Shown here piece by piece: positions 8,646 to 16,400 of a stretch of 64,000 nt of DNA. A model generated the notes under the pieces. That model saw only the letters and a program-made list of their open reading frames with translations, searched no databases and was not told the DNA's origin. Position 1 is the first letter of the stretch. Each line of letters starts with the position of its first letter. This DNA is from Roseovarius bejariae (GTDB lineage Bacteria; Pseudomonadota; Alphaproteobacteria; Rhodobacterales; Rhodobacteraceae), in NCBI RefSeq assembly GCF_009669325.1, contig NZ_SZWE01000001.1, positions 868,402 to 932,401 on the forward strand. Reading direction: 5' to 3'. Both the position numbers and the translations under genes were made by a program.

Positions 8646-9304
8646 TGCACGCGCTTTCCCGCCCAATCATAAAATTGTCCCGTGTCCTCGATGGTGAGCC
8701 CATCAATGACACGCAAAAGGTTAACGGCGGCTTCCTGCGCCGTGACGGTGGGGTGGCCCTTGGCATATTTCTCGGTCAGCGGTGTTTCCACCGTGCCGGG
8801 ATGCAGCGCCACACAAATCGCTTGCTTGTGGCTGCGGCCAATCTCAATCGCCCCGGTGTGGATCATCTGGTTCAACGCGGCCTTTGCCGTTCGGTAACTG
8901 TACCACCCACCGAAACCGTTATCGCCAATCGACCCAACCCGCGCCGAAAGCGCCGCGAAAACGCTGCGCCCCTCCTTGGGCAGCAACCGTACCGCGTGTT
9001 TCATCACCAGTGATGGCCCCACGCAATTCAACATGAACTGTGCCTGCATCGCCTCGGCCTCCAGATGCTTGAGGGATTTCTCCGGCCCCCGGCCCTCCAA
9101 CTCCAGCGCCCCGGTCGCGACGAACACCAAATCGAACGGTCCCTCCAACCGGCCCAATGCCGCCTCGACCGACCCTTCATCGGTCACATCCAACCCATCG
9201 TCTCGCCGCGACAGCCCCGTGACCGCCACACCGCGCTCCGCCAAAGCCTCCGAGATGGCCGTGCCAATCCCGCCCGAGGCGCCGATGATCAATGCCTGTT
9301 TCAT
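8639..9304 (-). CDS. SDR family NAD(P)-dependent oxidoreductase
   Basis: A 221-residue short-chain dehydrogenase. It has the Rossmann motif GASGGIG (residues 8-14), an SRRDDGLDVTDE segment, an NCVG stretch in the NNAG position, catalytic Ser in ALSARVGS and the YRTAK catalytic Tyr-Lys pair. It resembles the CsgA/'C factor' type small SDRs often found beside photolyase genes in this group, but its substrate is unknown. The start is ATG at 9304; longer frame upstream runs through the palindrome array and is not credible. It is the first gene of a two-gene operon with phrB, and its upstream region contains the CGTACG array. Confidence 0.88.
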   Translation of the reverse strand: MKQALIIGASGGIGTAISEALAERGVAVTGLSRRDDGLDVTDEGSVEAALGRLEGPFDLVFVATGALELEGRGPEKSLKHLEAEAMQAQFMLNCVGPSLVMKHAVRLLPKEGRSVFAALSARVGSIGDNGFGGWYSYRTAKAALNQMIHTGAIEIGRSHKQAICVALHPGTVETPLTEKYAKGHPTVTAQEAAVNLLRVIDGLTIEDTGQFYDWAGKRVQW

Positions 9305-9368
9305 GGCTTGTGACCTAGCGGGGTCAACGCTATGTTCAAGCGCCGATGACCCGTCCGAAAGGTGCGAT

Positions 9369-9449
9369 TTTCGTACGACTCGTACGAAAGGTTTTCCACT
9401 TCTGCGGATTTTCGTACGAAACTGGCGTACAAAACGTACGACTCGTACG
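9369..9449. repeat. CGTACG palindrome array A (between SDR/phrB and leuA)
   Basis: Three perfect palindromes are present. A 21-bp one is centred on 9379 (TTTCGTACGACTCGTACG plus AAA), a 12-bp one on 9415.5 (TTTCGTACGAAA), and a 15-bp one on 9442 (CGTACGACTCGTACG). Centre spacings are 36.5 and 26.5 bp, 63 bp in total, and the same spacings occur inverted at 44154-44234. Both long palindromes have GACTC, a GANTC methylation site, at their centre. An extra half site CGTAC lies at 9426-9430. The array is in the promoter region shared by SDR/phrB (minus) and the leuA leader (plus). A regulator or structural role is likely, but no known factor was recognised. Confidence 0.9.
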
Positions 9450-9480
9450 AAAATTTCCGGGGTTTTCATCGGCGGTCATC

Positions 9481-9585
9481 ATGCATATACTTTTGCCCAT
9501 GATGACGCAGGACCATATCCTTTTCGGCCAGACGCCCCGCAATGCGGGTTGCGTTTCCGTCCTGCTACTCCTAAGCCGCCTCTGA
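9481..9585 (+). CDS. leuA attenuator leader peptide (LeuL-like)
   Basis: A 34-residue ORF with GGCGG five bases before its ATG. It ends VSVLLLLSRL, with four successive leucine codons CTG CTA CTC CTA at 9562-9573 and another Leu as the last codon. Eight or more leucines in such a short peptide, including CTA codons that are uncommon in a GC-rich genome, are the hallmark of leucine attenuation. Its stop codon lies inside the 5' arm of the terminator hairpin that follows, so ribosome position on the Leu run can decide hairpin formation. An in-frame ATG at 9499 is an alternative start. Confidence 0.85.
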   Translation: MHILLPMMTQDHILFGQTPRNAGCVSVLLLLSRL

Positions 9586-9628
9586 GCGTGCCATCATCCG
9601 GCGCGACCGCTCAGAGGGTGTGCTTTTT
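9580..9628 (+). terminator. Leucine attenuator terminator upstream of leuA
   Basis: A perfect 9-bp stem CTCTGAGCG (9580-9588) / CGCTCAGAG (9608-9616) is followed by TGCTTTTTCTCTTT, with five Ts at 9624-9628. The 5' arm includes the TGA of the leader peptide. It lies 55 bp before the leuA ATG, so read-through would depend on ribosome stalling at the Leu codons when leucyl-tRNA is scarce. A smaller CCCGC-AAT-GCGGG hairpin at 9536-9548 may act as the pause or alternative structure. Confidence 0.85.
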
Positions 9629-9670
9629 CTCTTTCGCGCCAATGGCTTAGGATAACGAACGAGACCCGAC

Positions 9671-11236
9671 ATGACTGATACTTCCAAAGACCGCGTGGTG
9701 ATTTTCGACACCACCCTGCGCGACGGCGAACAATCCCCCGGCGCCACCATGACCCACGATGAAAAGCTCGAAATCGCCGCCATGCTCGATGACATGGGGG
9801 TTGATATTATCGAGGCCGGTTTTCCGATTGCGTCCGAAGGTGACTTCCGCGCCGTTTCAGAGATTGCCAAAAATTCCACTAACGCAACGATCTGTGGTCT
9901 GGCCCGGGCCAACCCCAAGGATATCGACCGTTGCTGGGAGGCGGTGAAACACGCGAAAAGCCCGCGAATTCATACGTTTATCGGCACATCCCCCCTGCAC
10001 CGGGCGATCCCGGACCTCACGCAAGACGATATGGCCGAGCGGATTCACGAGACGGTGACACATGCCCGGAACCTCTGTGACAACGTGCAATGGTCGCCCA
10101 TGGATGCGACTCGCACCGAGTGGGATTACCTTGCCCGTGTCGTCGAAATCGCCATCAAGGCCGGCGCCACCACCATCAACATCCCCGACACCGTCGGCTA
10201 CACCGCCCCTGTCGAATCCGCCGAGTTGATCCAGCGCCTGATCGCCGAGGTGCCCGGCGCCGACGAGATCGTCTTTGCCACCCACTGCCACAACGACCTG
10301 GGCATGGCGACAGCCAACGCGCTTGCCGCCGTGGCCGGTGGCGCACGTCAAATTGAGTGTACTATCAATGGCTTGGGTGAACGCGCGGGCAACACGGCCC
10401 TGGAAGAGGTCGTGATGGCCCTCAAGGTGCGCGGCGATATCATGCCCTATTACACCGAGGTTGACAGCCGCAAGATCATGAACATCTCGCGCCGCGTCGC
10501 CACCGTTTCGGGCTTCCCCGTGCAGTACAACAAGGCCATCGTCGGCAAGAACGCCTTCGCCCATGAATCCGGCATCCACCAAGATGGCATGCTGAAGAAC
10601 GCCGAAACCTTCGAAATCATGCGCCCCGAGGATGTGGGCCTGACCGAGACCAACATCGTTCTGGGCAAACACTCGGGCCGCGCCGCCCTGCGCGCCAAGC
10701 TCAAGGACCTTGGCTATGACTTGGCCGAGAACCAGTTGAACGACATGTTCGTGCGCTTCAAGGACCTCGCAGACCGCAAAAAAGAGGTTTATGATGAAGA
10801 TCTTATCGCCCTGATGCGCGCGGGCGAGGACGAAGCTAAGGATCGGCTTGTCGTCAAATCCCTGCGCGTCGTCTGTGGTACTGGCGGCCCCGCCGAGGCC
10901 GAATTGGTCATGACCATCGACGGCGAGGAAAAGACCGCCAAGCAAACCGGCGACGGCCCCGTGGATGCGACCTTCAAGGCCGTGCGCGAGTTGCACCCCA
11001 ACTCCGCCCACCTGTCGCTCTATCAGGTGCATGCCGTGACCCAGGGCACCGATGCACAGGCCACGGTGTCCGTCCGGCTGGAAGAAGACGGCAACATCGC
11101 CACCGGCCAATCGGCAGATACCGATACCGTGGTTGCCTCGGCCAAGGCCTATGTCAACGCGCTCAACCGTTTGCTGGTGCGGCGCGGGCGTGTTGGTGAG
11201 GATCAAAAAGAGATCAATTACAAGGACGTATCGTAA
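9671..11236 (+). CDS. leuA: 2-isopropylmalate synthase LeuA
   Basis: A 521-residue enzyme condensing acetyl-CoA with 2-ketoisovalerate, the first committed step of leucine synthesis in the cytosol. It starts with FDTTLRDGEQSPGATM (DRE-TIM metallolyase motif, catalytic Arg and Asp). It also has THCHNDLGMATAN (metal-binding His pair), GLGERAGNTALEEV and FAHESGIHQDGMLK. The C-terminal ~120 residues form the LeuA regulatory (leucine feedback) domain. Length matches the family. Expression appears controlled by the leader peptide and attenuator at 9481-9628. A strong intrinsic terminator follows at 11261. Confidence 0.97.
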   Translation: MTDTSKDRVVIFDTTLRDGEQSPGATMTHDEKLEIAAMLDDMGVDIIEAGFPIASEGDFRAVSEIAKNSTNATICGLARANPKDIDRCWEAVKHAKSPRIHTFIGTSPLHRAIPDLTQDDMAERIHETVTHARNLCDNVQWSPMDATRTEWDYLARVVEIAIKAGATTINIPDTVGYTAPVESAELIQRLIAEVPGADEIVFATHCHNDLGMATANALAAVAGGARQIECTINGLGERAGNTALEEVVMALKVRGDIMPYYTEVDSRKIMNISRRVATVSGFPVQYNKAIVGKNAFAHESGIHQDGMLKNAETFEIMRPEDVGLTETNIVLGKHSGRAALRAKLKDLGYDLAENQLNDMFVRFKDLADRKKEVYDEDLIALMRAGEDEAKDRLVVKSLRVVCGTGGPAEAELVMTIDGEEKTAKQTGDGPVDATFKAVRELHPNSAHLSLYQVHAVTQGTDAQATVSVRLEEDGNIATGQSADTDTVVASAKAYVNALNRLLVRRGRVGEDQKEINYKDVS

Positions 11237-11260
11237 ATACGCCCGCTTGATCGCGACCAA

Positions 11261-11288
11261 AGCCCGGCCCTTTCGGCCGGGCTTTTTT
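11261..11288 (+). terminator. Rho-independent terminator of leuA
   Basis: AGCCCGGCC-CTTTC-type hairpin: GCCCGGCC (11262-11269) pairs with GGCCGGGC (11275-11282), followed by six Ts (11283-11288). It lies 24 bp after the leuA stop. The T run reaches the last base of the convergent recO gene, so the hairpin may serve both directions (four As precede it on the recO side). Confidence 0.92.
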
Positions 11289-12025
11289 CATGCCTCGCCC
11301 GCCCGTGACCGCAGCCGGTCAACAAACCTCTGCCGCGCACCGGGCAACGGCGTGTTGCCCATCTCGGGTGCAAGGTGATTATGCAGGAAATGGCCAGTGA
11401 CGCGAAACGCCTCGACCAGTTCCGCGTCCGGCGCGGGCCCTTCCCCCAACAGGCAGGGCGGCAGCGGCAAGAGCTTATCGGCCCATTCCCCGGCCCCGGC
11501 CCGCGACACCGCGCGCCCGGTTCGCGGCGAGACAAAGCTCAGGTCATTGGCCTGTCGCCCCAGCACCGCACAGGTCGTCAGGTCGAGACCAAAACCCATG
11601 TCGTCCAGAAGGGTCAATTCCCACCTAAGATAGGCCAGCGGCCAGATTTCGGATTGCCCCAATAGATCAAGTAATTGCTCGGTTTGTTCGTAAAGACGCG
11701 CATGCGCTTCCCGCTCGGGCAGGCAAAACAGCAAAAGCGCGGTCACCGCATTCAACCCCGCCAACGAAAGCCTGTCCCCCATGGACGCCGCCGCACGTGA
11801 GCGCAAAGGCTCTACCGTGAACGTCCCGATGTGATCCTCCAGACGCGCCCGCCACATCAGGTCAAGCTGCGCGCCCGGCTGCAAGACCGGGGCCAACTTA
11901 CGAGAGGTCCCCCCCCGCACGACCCCCGCATGCCGCCCGCGCGCGGGCGTGAATACCTCGATAATCGCCGAGGTTTCTCCATGCGTTCTGCTGGATAGAA
12001 GTATACCCTGATCGCGCCATTCCAT
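11288..12025 (-). CDS. recO: DNA repair protein RecO
   Basis: A 245-residue RecO, the mediator that loads RecA with RecR in the RecF pathway. The N-terminal OB-fold segment [20 protein letters not shown] is characteristic of alphaproteobacterial RecO, and the [23 protein letters not shown] helix region follows. The start was set at ATG 12025 because this gives the canonical MEWRDQG beginning; 77 extra upstream codons look non-coding. The zinc-finger cysteines of some RecO proteins are not evident. No partner recR lies nearby. Confidence 0.93.
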   Translation of the reverse strand: MEWRDQGILLSSRTHGETSAIIEVFTPARGRHAGVVRGGTSRKLAPVLQPGAQLDLMWRARLEDHIGTFTVEPLRSRAAASMGDRLSLAGLNAVTALLLFCLPEREAHARLYEQTEQLLDLLGQSEIWPLAYLRWELTLLDDMGFGLDLTTCAVLGRQANDLSFVSPRTGRAVSRAGAGEWADKLLPLPPCLLGEGPAPDAELVEAFRVTGHFLHNHLAPEMGNTPLPGARQRFVDRLRSRAGEA

Positions 12026-12155
12026 GAGCGCATAGGACACCAGCCAGCGGGCAATGCCAAGGGGACAAGTTTCTTGTAGCTGGCAGTTCCATTTGCACAT
12101 GACCTGCGGCATAGTCGCGTGGTGTTTCATTCGGTTTCGCGGGACGCTTTCGGCC

Positions 12156-12770
12156 ATGGTCAACACCACATGCCCCAACTGCGGCAACGATGCCGCACCC
12201 GCATTGGAGAGCCTGCGCATGACCACCTGCGCCTCTTGCGGGACCACGCTTTTCATTCACGACGAGCGTATGGAACTGGCCGGGGAACAGGGCGTCATGC
12301 ATGAGGCGTCGATGTTGTTTGGCCTCGGCGACAGGGTGATCCTGCCCCGCGGTCACTTCACCGCCTTGGGGCATGCTCGCTATAGCTATGGGCGCGGGGT
12401 CTGGGATGAATTCTGGGGACTGGACGAGGAAGACATGCCTTGCTGGCTGAGTGTGGATGAGGGCGATCTTGTCTTGCAATATGCCCTCCCCACGAAACGA
12501 TACCCCGATGTGAACAGGGTCCCCCTACTCGGTCATGTCTTTGAATGGGACTATACGCGGTTCACTGTCTCCGAGTTGGACGAAGCCAGTTGCGTCGCCC
12601 TGCGCGGATCATTTCAGGACGTTCCCGAGGTCGGCGAGACCTACACGTTTTTCAATTGCACAGGCGACGATATGCGCCTGCTGTCCGGTGAATTCTGGAC
12701 AGGCGGTCAAGCATGGTACATCGGCCATTGGCACGATCCCTTCGAGGTCCGGGTGGAGCGCGCCGCATGA
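12156..12770 (+). CDS. DUF4178 domain protein with N-terminal zinc ribbon
   Basis: A 204-residue protein beginning with a CPNCG...CASCG zinc ribbon (residues 6-9 and 27-30) followed by one DUF4178-like beta-rich domain. The [25 protein letters not shown] stretch and the [19 protein letters not shown] part are typical. It is the first gene of a five-gene block (DUF4178, DUF4178, a 53-aa membrane peptide, DUF350, aminopropyltransferase) that recurs in bacteria with AdoMet decarboxylase. Its molecular function is not established. The ATG at 12156 was chosen because it sits just before the zinc ribbon. ATGA overlap couples it to the next gene. Confidence 0.8.
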   Translation: MVNTTCPNCGNDAAPALESLRMTTCASCGTTLFIHDERMELAGEQGVMHEASMLFGLGDRVILPRGHFTALGHARYSYGRGVWDEFWGLDEEDMPCWLSVDEGDLVLQYALPTKRYPDVNRVPLLGHVFEWDYTRFTVSELDEASCVALRGSFQDVPEVGETYTFFNCTGDDMRLLSGEFWTGGQAWYIGHWHDPFEVRVERAA

Positions 12771-14062
12771 CCCGTCTGGACGGCCCGAGTGCGATCAACT
12801 GCCCCTCCTGTGGCGCGGGTCTGGACATCTTGGGCGGCGGGCGTGTCGTTGTGCAGATTTGCAGTTATTGCGGCACGGAACTGGATGCACTGAACGACTA
12901 TCGCGCCCTTCGGAAATTCACCGAGATGGAGCGCCCTGAAACCCCGTTTTCCATCGGCATGCAAGGTATCATCGACGGAGTGGAGTACACCATCATCGGG
13001 ACGCTGGGGATGATGGAACGCTGGCGCGGCATGACCTGGCGATGGGTGGATCATCAGCTTTATTCACCGACGCATGGTTATGCCTGGCTTACCTTCGAGA
13101 ACGACCACCTGATCTTTACGCGCCGGTTCCGCCGCCCGCTGAACCCGTCGTGGATGTCGACCCGTTGGGTCGAAACCGCCGAGGCACCCCCCGTGGTTTT
13201 CGACGGGCGTGAGCGGTATAAATACTATGAAACCGTCACATCCGAAATCACCTTCGCGGAGGGCGAATTCACATGGGTCCCGAACATCGGGGACAAGGCG
13301 ACAACGGTCACGGCCATGTCGCACAAGCATATGCTGGGGTTCAGCGACACGGGCCGGGAACGCGAGGTCGAACGGTCAAAGTACCTGCCACAGGATGAGA
13401 CATTCACCTCCTTCGGCGTCGTGCCCGAGTATATGCCCGGCAAGGTACATCCATTGCAGCCCTACAAAGCCGGGAAGAATGATGCATTCCTGCGCAATTC
13501 GGCCCTCGTCTTTTGTGTATTGGCCTTGGTCGGAATGATCTTTGTGAAAGGCACCGAAAGACGACATGTCGTCCTGCCGCCTCGGACCTTCCAGATCACG
13601 GAGCTGCCCCAGGAGGTCAGCTTTGAGATCACCGATACCGAGAAACTCTCTGCCCTCAGTTTCCAAACTGATGTCGACAACAGTTGGGCTTGGCTTGAGG
13701 TTGCCCTCTATGGCCCGGATGGTGCCCCCCTGTTCGACGCTGGGCGCGAGGTGGGGTATTACCATGGGCGCGACGCGGATGGTCGTTGGACCGAAGGATC
13801 GCGGCGTACGACACTTCTCTTCCGCGCCGAAGAAGCGGGCCAACATACGGCCGAGATTTCCGTGCCGGAAAAGGGCACTTGGTATGGCAGCGCACAAGAG
13901 ATTTCCCGCCTCAGCGTTTCTGCGGATCAGGGGCGTTCCAGCATTCTCTGGCTTGGCCTTTGTGCCCTTCTTTTCGGATTGTTTTTTGTCTGGCGGGGGG
14001 CCAAACCCGCCTTGCACAAAAGGGCCCGTTGGCGCGGGTCCGACTGGACCGATGAGGATTGA
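12767..14062 (+). CDS. DUF4178 domain membrane protein with zinc ribbon, long form
   Basis: A 431-residue paralogue of the preceding protein. It has a zinc ribbon CPSCG...CSYCG near residues 12-35, the FSIGMQGIIDGVEYTIIGTLGM start of DUF4178, a transmembrane helix around residues 245-262 (ALVFCVLALVGMIFV), a probably periplasmic beta-sandwich region, and a second C-terminal helix (ILWLGLCALLFGLFFVW) with a short basic cytosolic tail. Cytosolic ribbon plus periplasmic middle suggests a membrane-spanning sensor or scaffold. This is inference only. It overlaps its upstream neighbour (ATGA) and is followed after 6 bases by the 53-aa gene. Confidence 0.8.
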   Translation: MTRLDGPSAINCPSCGAGLDILGGGRVVVQICSYCGTELDALNDYRALRKFTEMERPETPFSIGMQGIIDGVEYTIIGTLGMMERWRGMTWRWVDHQLYSPTHGYAWLTFENDHLIFTRRFRRPLNPSWMSTRWVETAEAPPVVFDGRERYKYYETVTSEITFAEGEFTWVPNIGDKATTVTAMSHKHMLGFSDTGREREVERSKYLPQDETFTSFGVVPEYMPGKVHPLQPYKAGKNDAFLRNSALVFCVLALVGMIFVKGTERRHVVLPPRTFQITELPQEVSFEITDTEKLSALSFQTDVDNSWAWLEVALYGPDGAPLFDAGREVGYYHGRDADGRWTEGSRRTTLLFRAEEAGQHTAEISVPEKGTWYGSAQEISRLSVSADQGRSSILWLGLCALLFGLFFVWRGAKPALHKRARWRGSDWTDED

Positions 14063-14068
14063 GCCCCG

Positions 14069-14230
14069 ATGACACCCTTTCGCGTCATATTCCTTTTGGC
14101 CTGCGTGCTGATCCTTGGGGGCAGCGGTTACCTGTCCTACTTTGGCATCTGGCGCGAAAGTTCCGATCTCAACACCTCCGTGCGCGCGGGCAGCGGGGGT
14201 GGGTATTATTCGAACACCCGTGTGAAATAA
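14069..14230 (+). CDS. Small single-pass membrane protein of the DUF4178/DUF350 cluster
   Basis: A 53-residue ORF. It has an N-terminal hydrophobic helix (residues 6-25, VIFLLACVLILGGSGYLSYF) followed by a short polar tail with a Gly-rich GSGGGYYS stretch. It sits 6 bp after one gene and 15 bp before the next in a tight co-directional cluster, and its codon use matches its neighbours, which supports it being real despite its size. The tail resembles the small glycine-rich partners seen in such operons. No function is known. Confidence 0.65.
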   Translation: MTPFRVIFLLACVLILGGSGYLSYFGIWRESSDLNTSVRAGSGGGYYSNTRVK

Positions 14231-14245
14231 CGCAACGAGGATACA

Positions 14246-14470
14246 ATGGATCTTTTTTCCGCCATAGCCCTGCCCGAGGTGGTGAGCACCATCGTTTACA
14301 CCCTGTTGGGCGTCGTCTTGATGTGGGGATGCTGGAAGGTGATTGACCTGCTCACGCCCTTCTCGATCGTCAAGGAAATCGAGGACGGGCACAACATGGC
14401 CCTTGCCGTCCTGATCGGGGCTTTGTTCATTTCGCTGTCGATCATTATCGCGGCTGTCATCCTGTCATGA
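14246..14470 (+). CDS. DUF350 family membrane protein
   Basis: A 74-residue protein with two hydrophobic helices (about residues 13-33 and 51-73) separated by the conserved DLLTPFSIVKEIEDGHNMALA stretch typical of DUF350 (YjfL-like). In E. coli yjfL sits in an operon with a PspA-like protein and an ATP-grasp enzyme, and DUF350 proteins recur with aminopropyltransferases and SpeD, as here. A role in an envelope-stress or polyamine-linked membrane system is inferred from such company. The stop overlaps the next start (ATGA). AACGAGG precedes the ATG. Confidence 0.85.
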   Translation: MDLFSAIALPEVVSTIVYTLLGVVLMWGCWKVIDLLTPFSIVKEIEDGHNMALAVLIGALFISLSIIIAAVILS

Positions 14471-16011
14471 CACAAGCCGCCCCCGCCACACGGCGGCGGG
14501 AACTCTGGCTTTTGGCGGCGACCTTCCTGGTGGCGGTCGCGGGCCTGATCTATGAGTTGGTCGCCGCGACACTGTCGAGCTACCTGCTGGGCGACTCGGT
14601 ACGCCAGTTTAGCCTTGTGATCGGGTTGTTCTTGTCCTCCATGGGTCTTGGTGCGTGGCTGTCGCGGTATGTGGATGAGGCCCTGACAGGGTTCATATGG
14701 GCTCAGATCGGGCTTGGCGTCATTGGCGGGTTCATGGCGCCGCTGCTTTTCTTTGCCTACGCGTTTCTGGGCCATGTGGGCCTTTTACTTTACAGTATGC
14801 TGGGGCTTGTGGGCATTCTGGCCGGTATGGAAATCCCGCTGATCGCGCGGGTTCTTGAGAGTGAAGGTGCGCATCGTTTCCGGTTCGAGAATGTCCTGAC
14901 CGCCGACTACCTCGGGGCGCTGATCGCCTCGGTCGCCTTTCCGATTATCGTGGTGCCCTTCCTTGGGCTGATGTCGGCAAGCCTTGTATTCGGGTGCCTG
15001 AACCTCGGGGTGGCGGGTTTCACACTTTGGCTGTTTCGTGAACGGCTTAAACGCGGTGTATGGCTGATTTGGGCCATAGCGCTTGTGGCATCGCTAGGGG
15101 CGCTTGTTCAGGCCGAACGTCTGGTCAATGTCGTCGATACCAATCTTTACGAGGATGACATTATCCTCAATGAGGCCACTTCATACCAACAGATCACCGT
15201 GACCCGGTTTCGCGATCGCGTCCGCCTGTTTCTGGATCGGTCTATCCAGTTCGACACACTGGATGAGCACCGCTATCACGAAGCCTTGGTTCACCCCGCG
15301 CTGTCACTAGCCCCGCGCAAGGCGAAGGTTCTGATCCTGGGTGGCGGGGACGGCATGGCCGCACGCGAGGTGCTGAAGCATACAGAGGTCGAAACCGTCA
15401 CGCTGGTTGACCTCGACCCAAGGGTAACCGAACTGTTTCGGGATCACCCCAAACTGGCACGGCTGAATAATCATGCCCTGAGCGACCCTCGCGTCACGAT
15501 CCATAATATGGATGCCTGGAAGTTCATCGAAAACAGCGACGCGATCTACGACATCATCATCGCCGACCTGCCTGACCCACGTACGATCCGCCTGTCGAAA
15601 CTCTATACCCGTGCCTTTTACAACCTGATGGCACAACGTCTGTCGGCGCAGGGGGCCTTCGTCACACAAGCGGGATCGCCCCTTTTTGCGGGAGATGCCT
15701 ATTGGTCCGTGGTTGAAACATTGGAAGCCGTCGATAACCCTGCTGCGGTTGACGGTGAGCTATCAACCCTGCCCTATCACGTGCATATCCCCAGCTTCGG
15801 CGACTGGGGGTTCGTATTGGCGACACCCGACGCGCTTCGGCAGCATTCCCTTGTCTTATCCGAAGGGCTGAAGTTCCTGACGCAAGACGTCTGGCAGGCT
15901 TCCCAAGTATTTGGTGTGGACGTTGCGCGCCGTCCGGTCGATGTCAACACGCTGCAATCCCACCCCTTGGTAGGCTACTACAACTCCGGTTGGGATCACT
16001 GGTTCCGCTGA
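14467..16011 (+). CDS. Membrane-anchored polyamine aminopropyltransferase (spermidine synthase-like)
   Basis: A 514-residue fusion of an N-terminal multi-helix membrane region (about seven helices, residues 15-215) with a C-terminal spermidine/spermine synthase domain. The AdoMet-fold motif LILGGGDGMAARE lies at residues 289-301, followed by VDLDPRV and the IIADLPDP active-site acidic motif. The YHEALVHPAL segment also fits. It should transfer aminopropyl groups from decarboxylated AdoMet, which the convergent SpeD could supply. The acceptor amine is unknown and may not be putrescine. Its 3' end overlaps speD by 16 bp tail to tail. Confidence 0.85.
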   Translation: MTQAAPATRRRELWLLAATFLVAVAGLIYELVAATLSSYLLGDSVRQFSLVIGLFLSSMGLGAWLSRYVDEALTGFIWAQIGLGVIGGFMAPLLFFAYAFLGHVGLLLYSMLGLVGILAGMEIPLIARVLESEGAHRFRFENVLTADYLGALIASVAFPIIVVPFLGLMSASLVFGCLNLGVAGFTLWLFRERLKRGVWLIWAIALVASLGALVQAERLVNVVDTNLYEDDIILNEATSYQQITVTRFRDRVRLFLDRSIQFDTLDEHRYHEALVHPALSLAPRKAKVLILGGGDGMAAREVLKHTEVETVTLVDLDPRVTELFRDHPKLARLNNHALSDPRVTIHNMDAWKFIENSDAIYDIIIADLPDPRTIRLSKLYTRAFYNLMAQRLSAQGAFVTQAGSPLFAGDAYWSVVETLEAVDNPAAVDGELSTLPYHVHIPSFGDWGFVLATPDALRQHSLVLSEGLKFLTQDVWQASQVFGVDVARRPVDVNTLQSHPLVGYYNSGWDHWFR

Positions 16012-16358
16012 GCCGAACGTGCGACTTCGGTCAACTTGACGTCATCAGGTTCGAGCAGCTTTGAAAGATGGTCAGCAGCAAGACGTGCGTCTGCGGCCCC
16101 GCACATGAAAATATCAATCGCCGCATAATCCAACTCGGGCCATGTATGGATCGAGATGTGCGACTCGGCCAAAAGCAAGACACCGGTAACCCCGCCCCCC
16201 TTGCCGAAATGATGAAACCTGGCGTCGATCACCTGCGCGCCCGCCTGTCTTGCCGCATCGCGCAAAACTTCCTCGAGGCGCACGGCGTCTTGCGCGAAGC
16301 GCCCACCGTAATGATCAAGGATCAGGTGGCATCCGGGCAGATGATCGTTGGTTATCAT
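15996..16358 (-). CDS. speD: S-adenosylmethionine decarboxylase proenzyme SpeD
   Basis: A 120-residue class 1B SpeD that makes decarboxylated AdoMet for aminopropyl transfer. The autocleavage site is seen in AESHISIHTWPE: Ser66 becomes the pyruvoyl group after cleavage at Glu65-Ser66. His71 belongs to the processing motif, and the downstream MCG motif (residues ~84-86) carries the catalytic Cys. It lies 42 bp after the regulator gene on the same strand and may share its transcript. Convergent overlap with the aminopropyltransferase joins the two enzymes of one pathway. Confidence 0.92.
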   Translation of the reverse strand: MITNDHLPGCHLILDHYGGRFAQDAVRLEEVLRDAARQAGAQVIDARFHHFGKGGGVTGVLLLAESHISIHTWPELDYAAIDIFMCGAADARLAADHLSKLLEPDDVKLTEVARSAQRNQ

Positions 16359-16400
16359 GCAATTTGTCTAGCCGAGGATGCCGGGCGGTGGAAGGTGCGA

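Noticed and set aside
9369..9449. CRISPR-like reading of the repeated CGTACG palindromes
   Set aside because: Only three units of unequal length with unequal spacers, no Cas genes, and the units are themselves palindromic binding-site-like sequences.
12081..12096. TGGCAG...TTGCA resembling a sigma-54 promoter before the first DUF4178 gene
   Set aside because: GG and GC are 11 rather than 10 bases apart; sigma-54 elements tolerate this spacing poorly.
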